From the NCBI GenBank assembly GCA_905220665.1, contig CAJNAR010000024.1, positions 62,001 through 126,000 on the forward strand: a DNA stretch of 64,000 nucleotides, written 5' to 3'. The notes beneath the pieces are model-generated. The model saw only the letters and a program-made list of their open reading frames with translations, did no database searches and had not been told where the DNA came from. Positions 21,985 to 34,192 of the stretch are shown one piece after another (the stretch's first letter is position 1; each line of letters begins with the position of its first letter). This DNA is from Albugo candida (taxonomy: Eukaryota; Oomycota; Peronosporomycetes; Albuginales; Albuginaceae). Both the position numbers and the translations under genes were made by a program.

Positions 21985-23811
21985 CCAACATAGTTACGTG
22001 TTGTTTGAATGAGTCAAATCGTATAAATGAAGCCCTCTTGTACGAGCCCGAGGGTCAGGCAGACAACACGGCAAACAATCAAACACCCAATTACATTGCA
22101 AAATAAAACGAAACACTCGCCGGGATAGATTCCGCGCAGTGTCACATCGCTTGACCACCCTCGGTTCGGATCGGAAGCTCATTGCTTTTCAGAAGAGAAC
22201 CGCCTTGCTTATGCTCATCAGTGTATGATTACTTGACTCCGACAGACTGCACATTTTCGTTTCTTGACGCTGACACGTATAAATAATCTGCACAAACTAT
22301 TTCTTAAGCGCGGTCGTCGCGCAACTCTGAATTGTGAAACTCAAGTGTATGCTTGTATTGCTTTCCCGGGCTACCTTATGAACTCCCTACACACTACGCC
22401 TGATATAAGCGTTCCGACGTGACACATACGCTGCTGATTGTAGTTACAGAAGACGACGGAGCGAATTCCAACTTCAAGTGACTCACTGCCGTGTGATCAG
22501 AACTATATATCATACTTGATTTTGATAACGCTAATGAGGTGTCATTCAATCAGGCAAAGTTCCCTCGTGAGAACCAAATAGGAAGATATGCTTCACTTCG
22601 TCTTTAGTGACTTTGATTCAACGCTTGGCCTCTTATCGCATCCTTCCAACTCCGACAATCTTACACTACATGTAATGTCCATATGTGACTTGGGTGGCAT
22701 CCATCCTCAACGCTGTAGCCGTAAGTGAAAGTATCAGTCGTGTAGGTTTCATGCTTCATACTGAGACTGATGCAACGAAAGTACAATTACTGTGTGACAA
22801 CGTGGAAACACATTCTACAGCACACAAATGAATCAATAATTGGAATTTAAACTGCTATGTTGACCGCTATGTCTTGCTACCTTTGCATTCTTACGATGGG
22901 CACACTGCGCAGAAAGCAAGGTATGAGGACAAGATTCTATAAGAGTATCCTTGAGCTGATTAAGTCATCCAAACTGTTCACTGCATCATATTCCAATTTG
23001 ATTACTAACCGGAGATGCGCCGAAAATCTTGTTTGCTACAGTTGGTGACTCAAGGCCACCACACAAAGTAGAAGAAGCATGGAAATAGGACAAAGCAAAG
23101 ACTTTAATTTTGGAGTGATGGAGTAGTAGCATCCCACATTTGCATATCCTTTGATAGAGCTATTATTGTGCGAAGTGCTTCAGATTGTTTTGCAAGACAG
23201 TAACACATGGCTTACGAAGAAAGCACGAGTCGATATATACATACACCGACAAAGAGTTGAACACATGGGGTATCGCAGGAGAGAACTTGCTTGGTCGACT
23301 ATATAATGAAGTCTCCCAGCTACTGCAGCGTACCGCTGGACGAATGACCTCATTAACTGAAGTGAACCAGAAGTGTGCGGCCGCTTTCTGAGAGAGTACG
23401 AAACAATCGAAGAGGCTTTTAACAAGCTTTTTGACGGCCCAAGCTTTCAAGCATCGATTGAATACGCTTCGAAGCGAAGAAAAGCCGTCCTAAACCGGTG
23501 CGTTGCTCATCTTGCATGTGTTCTGTAGCAAAAGATTTGGAACGGATTTGCTCATCCATGGCTACGTCACGACATCTTCAAAAAGGAGTCCAACCGAACT
23601 TTCATATCCTGTCAGCGGCATCTCGATTCCTGCTTCTAGAGCATATTCAGTCGATTATTATATTTTGCACTCTGCCTTTGTGGAGTGCGATCCCATAGCA
23701 CAATTATGAGTGGAGCTACTTCCTATTGAGATCCGTTTTCTCACTCCGAGCACGTTAGAAGTATTGTGCGTGTGCAATCGTGCCATCGATACGGTCGAAA
23801 TGGAAGGATTT
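21985..23811. other. Degenerate spacer and K-upstream sequence
   Basis: Begins with a diverged copy of the module spacer (22020-22320, similar to 11030-11280), followed by K-upstream-like sequence. Between 23350 and 23880 plus-strand fragments (IEEAFNKLFDGPSFQASIEY, and ECDPIAQL) recur partly at 38.55-38.85 kb. Frames are broken in one or both copies. No family recognised. Confidence 0.4.
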
Positions 23812-24117
23812 TCATGGAGTATATCCGAGTTGTGGCTTACATTGCTGGCGGTGACGTTTCACTTCGTCTAGACTGATAGGAATCGTCGTTTTCTCGATCC
23901 GTAGTGAGCAACTCCGACAGTTCCAGCACTTTTCGTGATCTACACCACGTATAGTTCGCACGTTCGGCACTTTAGAAATCAGTTTTACGATCGAACCGGC
24001 AAGTATAAATGCAAGTGCAACTTCGATCCTAATCCTAGTTGGATGGCGATGTTCAGGCAAGTGTGGTAGACACCAATGTGGAAATAGAGCACGATCAGCG
24101 AGAAGACATATTACCAT
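23812..24117 (-). CDS. Small secreted-type CxxC protein (101 aa)
   Basis: Open frame shared with 38781-39152. The N-terminal 28 residues are polar, followed by a hydrophobic stretch IRIEVALAFILAGSIVKL that may be a late signal sequence or anchor. The C-terminal part has KCWNC (CxxC), then RSCSLRIEKTTI and RHRQQCK. Relative to the paralogue, 66 bp are missing in frame just after the hydrophobic stretch. The opposite strand is also partly open, but there the frame has stops in this copy, which favours the minus strand as coding. Function unknown. Confidence 0.5.
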   Translation of the reverse strand: MVICLLADRALFPHWCLPHLPEHRHPTRIRIEVALAFILAGSIVKLISKVPNVRTIRGVDHEKCWNCRSCSLRIEKTTIPISLDEVKRHRQQCKPQLGYTP

Positions 24118-24497
24118 CTCTCACAGGTATTCACATGAAACGTATTTAGTATGTGTATTTATTATTTACGACAGTTCGGGTATCTAGAGAGGTCACTTGA
24201 TCTCATCCTTGTATTGCACCGTCAAGTATCAGACCCATTTTCTCTTTCATTCTACTGATGTAATTATTATAGCGGTGTGATCGCGGCTTGGTGTGAATAA
24301 GCCATCACCACTTTAGTAAGACGAAAGACTTTCAAATAGCGTGTTCAAAGCTGTTCGTCCTCGGTGTCGACACACGGAAGTGCACACTATTTACGTACGT
24401 ATCGTAAACATGGAATGAAGAAAGTATTGTGCATTTAAATTGGAGATAACTCAAAGATAAGAAATGACGAGAGCGATGCTGCCTGTAAGTATGATGA

Positions 24498-25426
24498 TCA
24501 AGGTTCTTCTTTTTTCGGCAGTTGGTATCCAACATTGGAATAAAGCGATCCCAGAGCAGCCTTGGCTTTTCTCAGATTGTTCGCGTTTCCATCTTGACGC
24601 GAATCCACTTCATGCGTCTTTCTTTTTCCAAAACTCCAAAATTTCTTAAAAAAGCGGGGTTTCTTTTCTTGGGGCCGTATTGTAGTACTTTCAGCGATAC
24701 GTAGTGCCTTATTTGGTACGTCTTTAAATGCAGTGGAGGGGTTCTGATTAGGCTTTTTCAAAGGTACTATTGGCCAAGCAACAGAAATAAGCGACTTTGA
24801 TTTCAATTGATCAGCTTGTGCCAGACTAATGGACTCACGAGTCCCAGGTATTTTGACATGACCTTTCGCAAAATTTGGATCATGAAAAGAAATCCCGGAA
24901 TCTTTGTTGCTACTCCCTGCGTCTGCTGTATCCTTTGTACCAGCAAATCTGACTGTTTTGCGCTCCTGCTTCGGGCTATCATTCACTTTAGCCTTACCAC
25001 GTCCAGATAATGAAGAATCTGAGACTCTGAGCTCTGCGTGTGAATCATCGTTATTCGGAGTATTTGTAGTGGAAATACGATTATATTTAAGGGTGAGCAG
25101 TCGTGTTGGATTCGATATTGATCCATTTCGACTTGAGGTCGCACGGAGCCGCTACCTTGTGTTTCAATGTCATGAATAAGTGACCTTGATCCAGTCGTTG
25201 TTGTTTGGAGATCGAATCGAACATCTCTCTGACTTTTTCTTGACATGTATAGTGGCGTAGCATCAAAGTTCTTATCCAAAGTTGCATGCTGCGTCTCCTT
25301 TATCTCACTCCTACCATCAGTATCTGCGTTTGTCGTAAACGAATGCGTATCACCAATTAGTGTGGTCGCTGACTCTACCGAAGTCGTAAGGAGGCCACAA
25401 ACTGCCACATGTATGAAGGCCACCAT
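24498..25426 (-). pseudogene. S-family secreted protein, copy 2 (4-bp deletion)
   Basis: Signal peptide MVAFIHVAVCGLLTTSVESA and the first about 90 residues match the intact copy at 39530-40624. At about 25148 this copy reads GAGCCGCTACC on the plus strand where the intact copy has GAGATTGCCCCTACC. This 4-bp loss shifts the frame to a stop near 24983. The original frame reopens after the deletion and runs to the shared basic C-terminus (PRFFKKFWSFGKRK) at 24498. It has one copy of the block that is duplicated in the 39.5-kb gene. An upstream Met at 25540 is not supported by the intact paralogue. Confidence 0.8.
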
Positions 25427-26182
25427 AGGAAATGATTCAGGCTGAAATTTTCTGAGTTGACGCTTCCAATCAATCTGGCTTGTTCTTTGCAAAAGAAAGA
25501 GAGAGAAGATGAAGGCGAAGCAGTGATTGCACAGCACCAATCATTTGGCACTCTTATGGGTATTATAGACTATTCTGCGGGCAAAACTGGACGTACGCAA
25601 AGTAGCATGGGTGTAGGACCCTACCACAAGCGCATTGGTTCAATATTTCTAATGCAATCATGTTGCTCGTGTGGCTGGTGGGATATTTTTACAATCTAAC
25701 AACATACTGTCACGTTAGCCCTCACGACTCAACCACGGGAGTCACGTGCAGACAACGAAGTGACGTGTGCAATGTATCACGCAGATCAAAGTACACGTAA
25801 ACAAAGACCTTGGGAGAACATTCGCGATGAATAGGGTGATATATAGTTGCTTTTGGGAAAGTCGACTGTTGAGGTAACGATGCACGGATGAAACGATCAT
25901 AGGAATTGTTTAACTGAACTGCCACACACTTTTTTGTAGGGAATAAAGTAGAACTTTCGAGTAACGTGTACTTGTAACACTGTATATTCGAAGGAAAACA
26001 GGACGAAACAGTAGAGCCGAGCGTATCAGCATACTCGGTTTTTTAAGGGTGGACACAATGCACTCCACAAACAGTGTTCATGATGAGCAACACTTAATTT
26101 TAATTTTACTTGTAGCAGCATAGTAGACCGTAATTGTACAGTTCATAGATGGGACAAGTGAGGAATAGCAAATGAAGTTGGT

Positions 26183-26473
26183 TTATTTTTTCAGTGGATT
26201 TTTGATGCGAAGTTGAATACTTGGTGCGCGATCTAAACTTGCGTTGGCAGTTTCCTGGCATGTACGACAGGTAATAAAATTCCAACAAGACTTGAAGAAA
26301 CCCAAAGATCTGGATGGTCCGTACACGGATCCAAGAGATCGTAGCATAGGCTTGCCGGATATTTTGGCATCCAGTCCCTCGGCAGCTCCATGTGATGTTG
26401 TGGGGCACACACTAACTGAGCTCGATGTGAGAGCCAACAGCACCATACTCGTGATTTGGAGTCCTGATCGCAT
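26183..26473 (-). CDS. K-family RxLG secreted protein (96 aa)
   Basis: Signal peptide (residues 1-22, hydrophobic core SMVLLALTSSSVSV), short linker CPTTSHGAAEGLDAKI, then the core SGKPMLRSLGSVYGPSRSL with RSLG at 45-48, and a variable tail with three Cys and a Lys/Arg-rich end. The position of the motif, 20-25 residues after the predicted cleavage site and followed by SR-x-L, is like that of RxLR effectors of oomycetes. It sits about 0.75 kb upstream of an S gene, the same pairing as at 8-10 and 33-34 kb. Host translocation is inference. Confidence 0.7.
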   Translation of the reverse strand: MRSGLQITSMVLLALTSSSVSVCPTTSHGAAEGLDAKISGKPMLRSLGSVYGPSRSLGFFKSCWNFITCRTCQETANASLDRAPSIQLRIKNPLKK

Positions 26474-28370
26474 TTTGTATTGTGTGGTGTTGGTTTTTGA
26501 CGTCGTGTTGTGTTGTAGTCTTGTATCTGGAAAGCAAATTGCAAAATGAAGAGATTTGAGAAAAGATCAGGTGGCCTGTAAAACTAGTGGCTCACAAGCA
26601 ATCTCGTAAAGTGGGACGAAGCGGCAAAGTGGCAACATTTGACCTGGGTACACAAACCAAGACCAGAAGCAGATTGGTTCAAATTCCTCTATCCGTTGTG
26701 TGTAAGCATGTCCGTTGGAAAATTCTCGGCAAGGATTAGAATTGTATCAGTGAATGCTCTATTTGTACATGAGTTGCTAAGGATGGATGACTTTGAATGC
26801 ATGAGTCAACAATGATCTTGAAGTCTCTTTCCTATCCCGACGTACATTACGCGCAGCAGATTCTATTTCAGAGTACATTTATCACATTCTCTGACGTCAT
26901 TCGGTGCCTTTTGCTTATCAGAAGTCTCTTCTTCATGTCTTGCCATTGCTGCTTGGCGCCCTCTGCTCGCTGTAGTAAGCGGCTGTATATGTCATACCTA
27001 ATTGCTTTTGTCAGGCATTGTGTAAAGGGAAGCCATACTCTAGCTCGCCAGTATAAAAGTCGCCAGTACCATACGCATAAGTTTCACGCATCATAGCAAC
27101 GTATTCTCTGCATCAATGAAACTAGATAAGCGTCTTTTGTATAAATGGAATCTGAAGATAGCATAGACGACAAGGCAAACAATCCAATAGACAGTTTATT
27201 TATTAGCTGTCGGATAGAGTCCTTCCAGTGTCACACCAGTTGGCCATTCTCGGTTCGGCATCGATTACTCACTATTTCTTCATCGGAGTATCACCGTACT
27301 TATATTCGTCGCGGACTTACTGTACATAATCGCATTTTGATGCGGATGCAGTAGCAGTCGCTTGTGAATGATTAGCATGTGACGTTTGCCAGCATTTGTA
27401 TACGGTGATCCTGATAGCGTCTTAGTGTGGTGAACATCATATGGGGATCACGTTGCTCTTGGTGACTATTTATTTATTACAAGGGGAGATAGCCTTCTAT
27501 TTTGGTGAAATGAGGCAGCCACAATAAAGGGCTGTCAGTAGAAACACATATCATCAACTTTAAAAGTGCACCTCCCTTAATCGTTGTTATATATATACTT
27601 ATAATAGGCAAGGCATTGAGAAGTGTGTAAGTCATTTAATAAATTTATAAACTCGTGGAAATAAGTACATCCATTTCGTTGTACGCAGCACCTAACATTA
27701 TGTTCGGTTGCATTGAATCAGGATAATGTGCTTGGAATAATATCAAGTACAAGTGAGAACAACAACACACAAAATCTACTTTTCCACCAAACAGACAAAA
27801 GGCAACCAACGAAAGAAAGCGCGTTATTGTGGCGCACGGACGGGGAACAGCAGCTCCCAGTGCGAGAAGCGCGTTCTGCGACGAGTTGCGTGTATGTTCC
27901 ATCTACGAAATGGATTCAATGGAGCATATCGAAGCTTTTACGAGCCCTAAGGATCTCAATGGTTTAAGCAATAGCGGTGAATCGATCTCTCAATTCGGTC
28001 GATTACGTAATGGCTGATATAGTGAATTCGTGTACATAGAGAAGACGCTGATATCGAGATTCTTCATGTGGATAACACTCCATCCATACGCTGATATCGA
28101 CTGAATCGGTTTTGTCCATTGTGTTGAGGCTCTATGAGAAGATTCAAGCTGCTGACGATCAAATGAAGCTGCAGGAAAGTATGATGGACGATGACTTGAT
28201 AGCTTGAATTCCGATATGAAGAAGTGATACAAGTAAGGGAAGCAGAGAAATGAAAGAAGATGATTTTATTGGATACTTAGACACAGAAAGCAGTCTTTCA
28301 TGAACCGAGGACGTGCGTGCTCATTCAGGATCGAAATGACGTATCTTTATCGGCGAAGGATCCTACTTTT
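26474..28370. other. Module spacer, copy 3
   Basis: Similar to copies 1 and 2, but 26757-27220 is clearly diverged from them while the flanks are near identical. No intact gene recognised. Confidence 0.5.
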
Positions 28371-28459
28371 GTGAAAGTTTGTCGAAACAGTACAGATGGA
28401 ATGAGCTCTTCAGCATGTCGATGTACGTCATGTCAGAATCCATTTCCTATCGTTTAATT

Positions 28460-30240
28460 CGTCGGTGTCAATATGGAGATTTTGAAAACGATAGCTGCTT
28501 CATAAAGAATACATGCAAAGGCCGTATAATGAAATCACGCTTACAGGAGTTTTTACGCTCACCTGCTACAAACGTCAAGTTCGGGTCAAGGAATGTCTGC
28601 ACGGATGCGCAAGCATGGATTATACGTCTTCGTTTGCTCCGAGAAACAAGCTGGTGTATCATTAAACTTTTTCCTGGTGCACAAATAGACTTTTGCAAGC
28701 CGAGAAGACTCCTCGACGGCATTATGGCATATATAAGCGATGTAGAGATCACTGACATGAGCATTGCAACGATTGCAATAGGCGCTACTTTGCAGGGGTG
28801 ACTGGAGAAGTGCCTTGTTCCTGTCAAGGTTACCCAAGTGGGAGCCATCAGATCGAAAAAAAGCAATTCCTTTCGATCAGTTGCTGCTTTGCTGAAGAAG
28901 AGAACGAGTGCACAATTACGTGGTGGCCACAATGCATGGAATATGGACAATCGAATTATGTATGTGAGAATCGCATCCGTACTGCTACACACATTTCCAC
29001 CAGCGATGCCAATGCTGAGTAAAAGTTGTCAATGCCTTGGCTAGTATCAAACCAAAGAACCCAGACCGATAATCAAACCAAATGACAAGAGCATCGCAGG
29101 ACGAGAAGCCCCACTTGTTTCATCTCGCCTACAACAATTACTCAATCATCCAAATGATTCATCTACTGAGCAAAGAAGGCAAGTGCTAATCAGAATCAGC
29201 CATTCCTGCCAGTCGGAATCCTTCTTTGGTCATTTCTGCTACATAAAGCCCTAAAATCCCAGACAATGATGGAGTGAGAAACCACACACGCAGCCAATTT
29301 TCCCGTCTAGCTGATGCGAGTACAGTGTAGCAATTCATCTGTCCACTCGGTGTAATGGGGCTTATCCACACCTGATATTGCCAGGAAGGAATCACATATC
29401 TAGAAGGAAGAGTCGATCTGTCTATCCTACACACATTCTGGTACACAAGTGACAGCAACCTGAGCACAATCAGCATCATCGCTTGCGGGTAAGTGGTCCG
29501 AGGAGACTTGATTTCTTCTGCGTAGGCTCCAGCTCCGTCAAAGCCGCTTTAGTTCCACTCCAATGAGCTCAACAGCCTTCCCCAATCTCTCGACTACACA
29601 TACGATTAACATTCAACAAGCCGACTCCGCTCCTTACAGTAGTCCAGTATGGCGCATCTTCGACTTCATACGGAGCTGCAAGAGTATTAATTGGAAAGAA
29701 TAAAGGCCTTGATCGAAATGTGATTTTCGTGGCTACTTACATTTGGAAACGCAACAAACCAATTGCCAATTCTGGTCGGAGGTAAATCGAATACAACAAG
29801 TACGGAAAAATGGCAAGAAAACCATAAACCACACGAGCAGCGATATATATCCATCGAGTTCGATACTAGAGAGCGTCGACTACATGTCTTTTGAATGCAA
29901 ACGCACTTTGAGCAAGAAAGCGGTCCCAACTAAAGTACGAAAGGATCATCAGTGTCGGCGATCAAGAAGGGTAAATGACATTATTATTGGCATCGAAATC
30001 CACGATTATAAAGCAACGTGGAGGCCTATACTCTTCCCCAACACTGCACAAAATTCCATTTACAAAAGCTTTTATCTCTCGGAAATGCGGTGAACAGCTT
30101 TGCAAATGTGAAAAACACGGGCACCATACGACAGGTGTATACGTGGTATTCTGATATACACCCCATTGGATGCCAAGACTCAAGAAAAGAAAACCAAAAG
30201 CCAGGACGCAAGAAAGCTCTTGTCAAACGACTGAGATGGA
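28460..30240 (-). pseudogene. APC-family permease pseudogene, copy 3
   Basis: Same order of permease fragments as copy 2. The GAYAEEIKSPRTTYPQA signature is at about 29545-29490 and the GVDKPHYTEWTD segment near 29370. The first membrane segment is damaged: about 78 bp present in copy 2 (near 20511-20589) are missing at about 30130. A plus-strand 140-codon ORF (28379-28801) is the antisense shadow. Non-functional. Confidence 0.65.
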
Positions 30241-30261
30241 TCGATATAATTGACCATACGA

Positions 30262-31140
30262 CTGGATGAACACCGGATTCTACATCTCCTTCTGAAAATA
30301 AGGCTTAACGTGTAAAGTATCTGACACCTGGCTATCAGTAGCATCGAAGCTATCTCCAGTAAAGAACCCATGCAAGAGAATTGAAAGGAGGTGGGTAATT
30401 TGTCCGACTACGAATGCGCTGCGTGACGCCAGACGGAAAATGTAAACCGGACGGTCCATTAGACCAGAAATAAATGGAAATGTGATAGCTCCATTACACG
30501 AGGGGTCTCGGGATACTGTGAGACACGACACCATTGAAGTGGAGCGATACTCCGGTTTTTGGTAATGCGTTGCAGATCCCGGGTTGAAATTGAATGTTTC
30601 GACTTTGATCTGTATCTTGTTTATAGACGTCCACCGATAAAGTATATTTATGATACTCCAAAGAATGCTTTTTGTATGTGCGTAGCTTCACAAGGTGGTG
30701 GGATCCCGATGGCCTCAAAAACGCTGGAAGACATATCTGAAACAGCCAAACGTTTTCGCGATGCTATTGTAGTGCGTTGGAAAGTGTGTATGCTTCTGTG
30801 CGTTCAGTACAAACCGCAAGAGCTCGATCCCGCCGTGTGTCCCATCTTGATCAAATTGGTAGAGACAGTCCTGGTAGCTGATGTCACTATTTGGGCAATT
30901 GAGGCTCAAGGGTTGAAGCGATGTAATACCAAATGCCATGCTGTGCAATGAAGTAATTTCCACCGGGTATTACTTTTGGACGCGGGCAACTTAGCTGTCC
31001 GTAATCTAACTGATCTATACAGGTCTGATATTCTGCAAAAGACAGGTGCTGTACCCTCAAAATTCATCCCGAGAGTTTTGTGTGGAACATACTGGGTCCC
31101 AATTATGCGGGCATTCTTGAGTGAGAAAGCGGGCAAGCCG
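30262..31140 (+). pseudogene. Divergent plus-strand coding remnant, unknown, copy 3
   Basis: Counterpart of 20745-21420. The longest open stretch is 130 codons (30559-30951), containing RRPPIKYIYDTPKNAFCMCV and MASKTLEDISETAKRF. It is in a different frame order from the other copies. Unrecognised. Confidence 0.4.
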
Positions 31141-31179
31141 TTGTAGTCACCGCCCGAGCATTCTTAAACAAATAATGCA

Positions 31180-31400
31180 ATCCGTCCTCTTCTACTTGTG
31201 TCTGTATTTCTGGCATGTTTTGCGATCTATGAAAAATCTCCAGATCAATTAGGGAATCCTGTAAGGATACAAGACTTCATAACGTACGCTTAGTAGAGAT
31301 GGTATCATCTGACCCCGCTACAGCATAGCATCGTCAGTAGGAAACCCAATTTAGCCATGAATTTGGGTCGGAAGTGCAAGTCCAATATCATTTTGTGTAT
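31180..31400 (-). pseudogene. K-family relic
   Basis: Sequence alignable with the 3' part and signal-peptide part of the K genes (CATGAATTTGGGTCGGAAG on the plus strand also occurs in this form near the starts at 43-44 kb), but the core is shortened and no frame is open. Confidence 0.45.
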
Positions 31401-32634
31401 GGTGTTGTGAAGCGGAGTTGTTGTTTTTTATTCGCAAATTGTAATGTATATTATAGTAACTTCAAAGAAGAGAGGCCACATAGCAGTACCTTACTGTCCT
31501 GAGAGTTAAAGGGTCAGAGAATGACACTACTCTTGTGGGGTATATCGAGAGATACACGTGTATATTGACTCAGATTCTCCAAACTCCAGTCATTTTACAC
31601 GTACTTTTGGAGAGTACTTGTGTCGATAGTGACCTTTGCTGATAAAATATGGTCGCTTTGCTTGAATGATGCCCAATTTCATTATCTGTTGTTTTTACCT
31701 CCTCGTCTTAGTTGTCACCTCAGTGTTACGCTGACACATTCGATTGTGGAGGAGCACCCCGCATCATTTTTTAGCGCGCGATTGAATAGCGTGATTCTGA
31801 TGACACGGTTACTGAATCTCAAATGACTCGCTACTGTGTGTCCTGTAAACCACTGAAGTTGATGCTGCTTTCACTCGTCTGAGCCAAACTCACAAATATG
31901 TTTCACCAAAGCTTTTGAGATTCCGACTGGCGATAGGCCTTTCTATTGCAAATCTTATACTTTTGCACTCTTTTAGTGAATTCAGTGGTTTTCATACTCA
32001 ATGGTGTAGCCGTGAGAGAATGAAAAATGTTGGCTCCATGCTTCAGATTGAAGAGTAAAGAAACAACATAATAGCTTACTGTGCAACGACGTTGACGCAC
32101 ATTCTACACCGCACCAGAAGGTAAAAACTGGAATAAAAAAATGCTTTGCTGACCTCACTCGAGGAATGACGGTTCGTGTAAAATGAAAATAGGATTCAGA
32201 GTACATTATTAAGTAAACTGGTCGCTGGTATTTCGATCCGAACAGGGCGCTGATTTATTTCAACTTGTGTTTATCGAAGACGCTTGTGATTACCGTTTCG
32301 ATCGCATTGATGCTTTTTTCTGTCGCACGAACGCCAACGGACGTACGACACGACATAACGACGGCTCACATCTATACACAAACAGATTGCCCGTATCTCA
32401 CTCGGGTCCACGAGGCTCGTAGTACGCATCATTTAACACTAATCGTGTTAATGTATTGAATTAGAGTGCGTGTAAAACTGTGTCAAGTACAAGCTAGCAC
32501 TAAAAGTAAACAAAATAGCTACTTTATAACCGGAAGATGCGAATAGCTTTCTTCTGGCTCGGCTTTTCACTTTTGAATTTATCTCCGAAGTTATCGGCGA
32601 CTCTGGATTCAGACATTCATTCAGCTTTTGCTCT
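31401..32634. other. K-upstream cassette, degenerate
   Basis: Similar to 13316-14426 in order and content. No gene recognised. A 64-codon frame at 32265-32459 with a hydrophobic N-terminus starts with TTG, not ATG, and is not called. Confidence 0.4.
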
Positions 32635-32783
32635 CTACTGAAGAAAATCCTGGAGCCAGTTCAGTTCCCTTGACGAGTCTTGTGATAATCCAAGATTTCG
32701 CGACATTGGCTTGGAAGAGAAGCTATCATCTGATCCCATTGTAGCGTACAGCGAGGTCATATAGTCGCCGCAGAGATTGTCTA
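32635..32783 (-). pseudogene. K-family relic with intact core (RNLG)
   Basis: Minus-strand open stretch without a start codon: TSLYATMGSDDSFSSKPM, then SRNLGLSQDSSRELNWLQDF and a stop at 32635. It keeps the RNLG core and the SR-x-L end, but the signal peptide is lost upstream. Confidence 0.6.
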
Positions 32784-32789
32784 GAGGTA

Positions 32790-33060
32790 ACCAGTCGTAT
32801 TGACTTCTATTTCAATCCCATTTGAACATCTCTCCGACCTTTTCCCGACATGTACTGCGTCGAAGCATCGCAGTTCTTATCCAAAGTTGCGTGCAGCGTC
32901 TCCTTTATCTCATTAGCGCTACTGTAGCGGTATACGCGTTCGTCGTAACCGAATACGTTTCACCAATCAGTGTGGCCCCTGACTCTACCGAGGTCGTAAG
33001 GTAACCACAGACTGCCACATGTATAAAAGCCACCATAAAATGTTCAGGCTGAAATTTTTC
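32790..33060 (-). pseudogene. S-family relic, N-terminal part
   Basis: Matches the first about 80 codons of the S genes, including the region encoding DSTE/TSVESA and the plus-strand CGACATGTA block, but the frame is broken and the rest of the gene is missing. It sits just downstream of the K gene at 33893-34192, as expected for the S-K pair. Confidence 0.55.
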
Positions 33061-33892
33061 ATTCAATGCTCGTACTTCAATCTGGCTTGTTCTTTGCTAA
33101 ACGAATGTTGAGAAGAATCTTGGGCACTAATATCAGTAATGTAAAATATTCTACAGCAAATATGGACGTTCAGAAACAAGCACGGAAGTGGGACCCTAAT
33201 TCAAGCACATTGGTTCAATATCCCATAAGCAACCATCTGCTCGTGTCTGTAGTGAGATATTTCTTACAAACTATCTGCTCATACTATTCTTATAGCTTTT
33301 ATACTATATCAGCATCGATCCTATCAACTAATTCTCACATCACCCCTCACAACTCAACGACGTAATGAACGTGAAGGAAGCAAAGTGATGTGTGCGACGT
33401 ATCACGCAAATGAAAGTATACGTAATGAAAGAGTTCGGGAGAACAGTACTGTTTTTTCGGTTGTTACTTGGTTGCCTTTTTTTCAATTAGTCGACTGTTG
33501 AGGTAACGATGCACTCGATATGATGAAACGATCGAGCGGGTGTGCTAAACTCAACTGCGATACCTTTTTTGCTTGGAATAAAAGGCAGAAGTTTGGAAGG
33601 ACAACAGGCGAAAGCAGCAATGAGTCAGTCGAGAATCAACACGAGCAAGCACAAAACCGAACTTATCGGGAAACTCGTCTTGTCAAAAGAAAGACGCAAT
33701 GCCTAGACTACAAACTAGCTCAGTTGGTACAGTGTAGAAACGCTAAGCACTCCCTGACCACAGTCTTCATATTGAGCAGCACGCGACCTACGCCGATTTT
33801 GTACTTCTTACTTAAAGAAGTACATAGATTGTAATATTTGAGGTTGAAGAAAATATTGAGTAGCGAGAAGTAAGCACATAAATTGCTTTATT

Positions 33893-34192
33893 TTATAAGT
33901 TTTTCCTTGGATGAAATTGTTTAAGTTTACTGCTGTCGAAACTGGGTTTTTTAGGGATTGCAGTAGCTTTGACCTTTTCATTCGAGGCACTCACGCAACC
34001 GGTTAACCAACTCCAGCAACTCAAAGATCTGGATGGTTCTTGCACGGATCCAAGAGATCGTAGCATTGGCTTGCCGGATATTTTAGCATCCAGCCCCTCT
34101 GCACCTTCATGTGATCTTGTGGGGAGGACACTAATCGAAGTCGGTGTGAAGGCCAAAAGCACCATACTCGTAATTTGGAGTCCTGATCGCAT
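33893..34192 (-). CDS. K-family RxLG secreted protein (99 aa)
   Basis: Signal peptide MRSGLQITSMVLLAFTPTSI, linker with SHEGAEGLDAKI, core SGKPMLRSLGSVQEPSRSL (RSLG at 45-48), then a tail unlike the other copies (SCWSWLTGCVSASNEK, followed by a Lys-rich end). N-terminal half is about 85-90% identical to the 26-kb copy by eye, and the tail is almost unrelated. Candidate secreted effector. Confidence 0.7.
   Translation of the reverse strand: MRSGLQITSMVLLAFTPTSISVLPTRSHEGAEGLDAKISGKPMLRSLGSVQEPSRSLSCWSWLTGCVSASNEKVKATAIPKKPSFDSSKLKQFHPRKNL

Noticed and set aside
28379..28801. 140-codon plus-strand ORF in module copy 3
   Set aside because: Antisense of the permease pseudogene C-terminal part; stops or shifts occur in the same frame of the other copies.
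32265..32459. Small secreted-looking protein with hydrophobic N-terminus
   Set aside because: The first codon is TTG, there is no ATG at the signal sequence, and the related region at 14.2 kb has no such frame.
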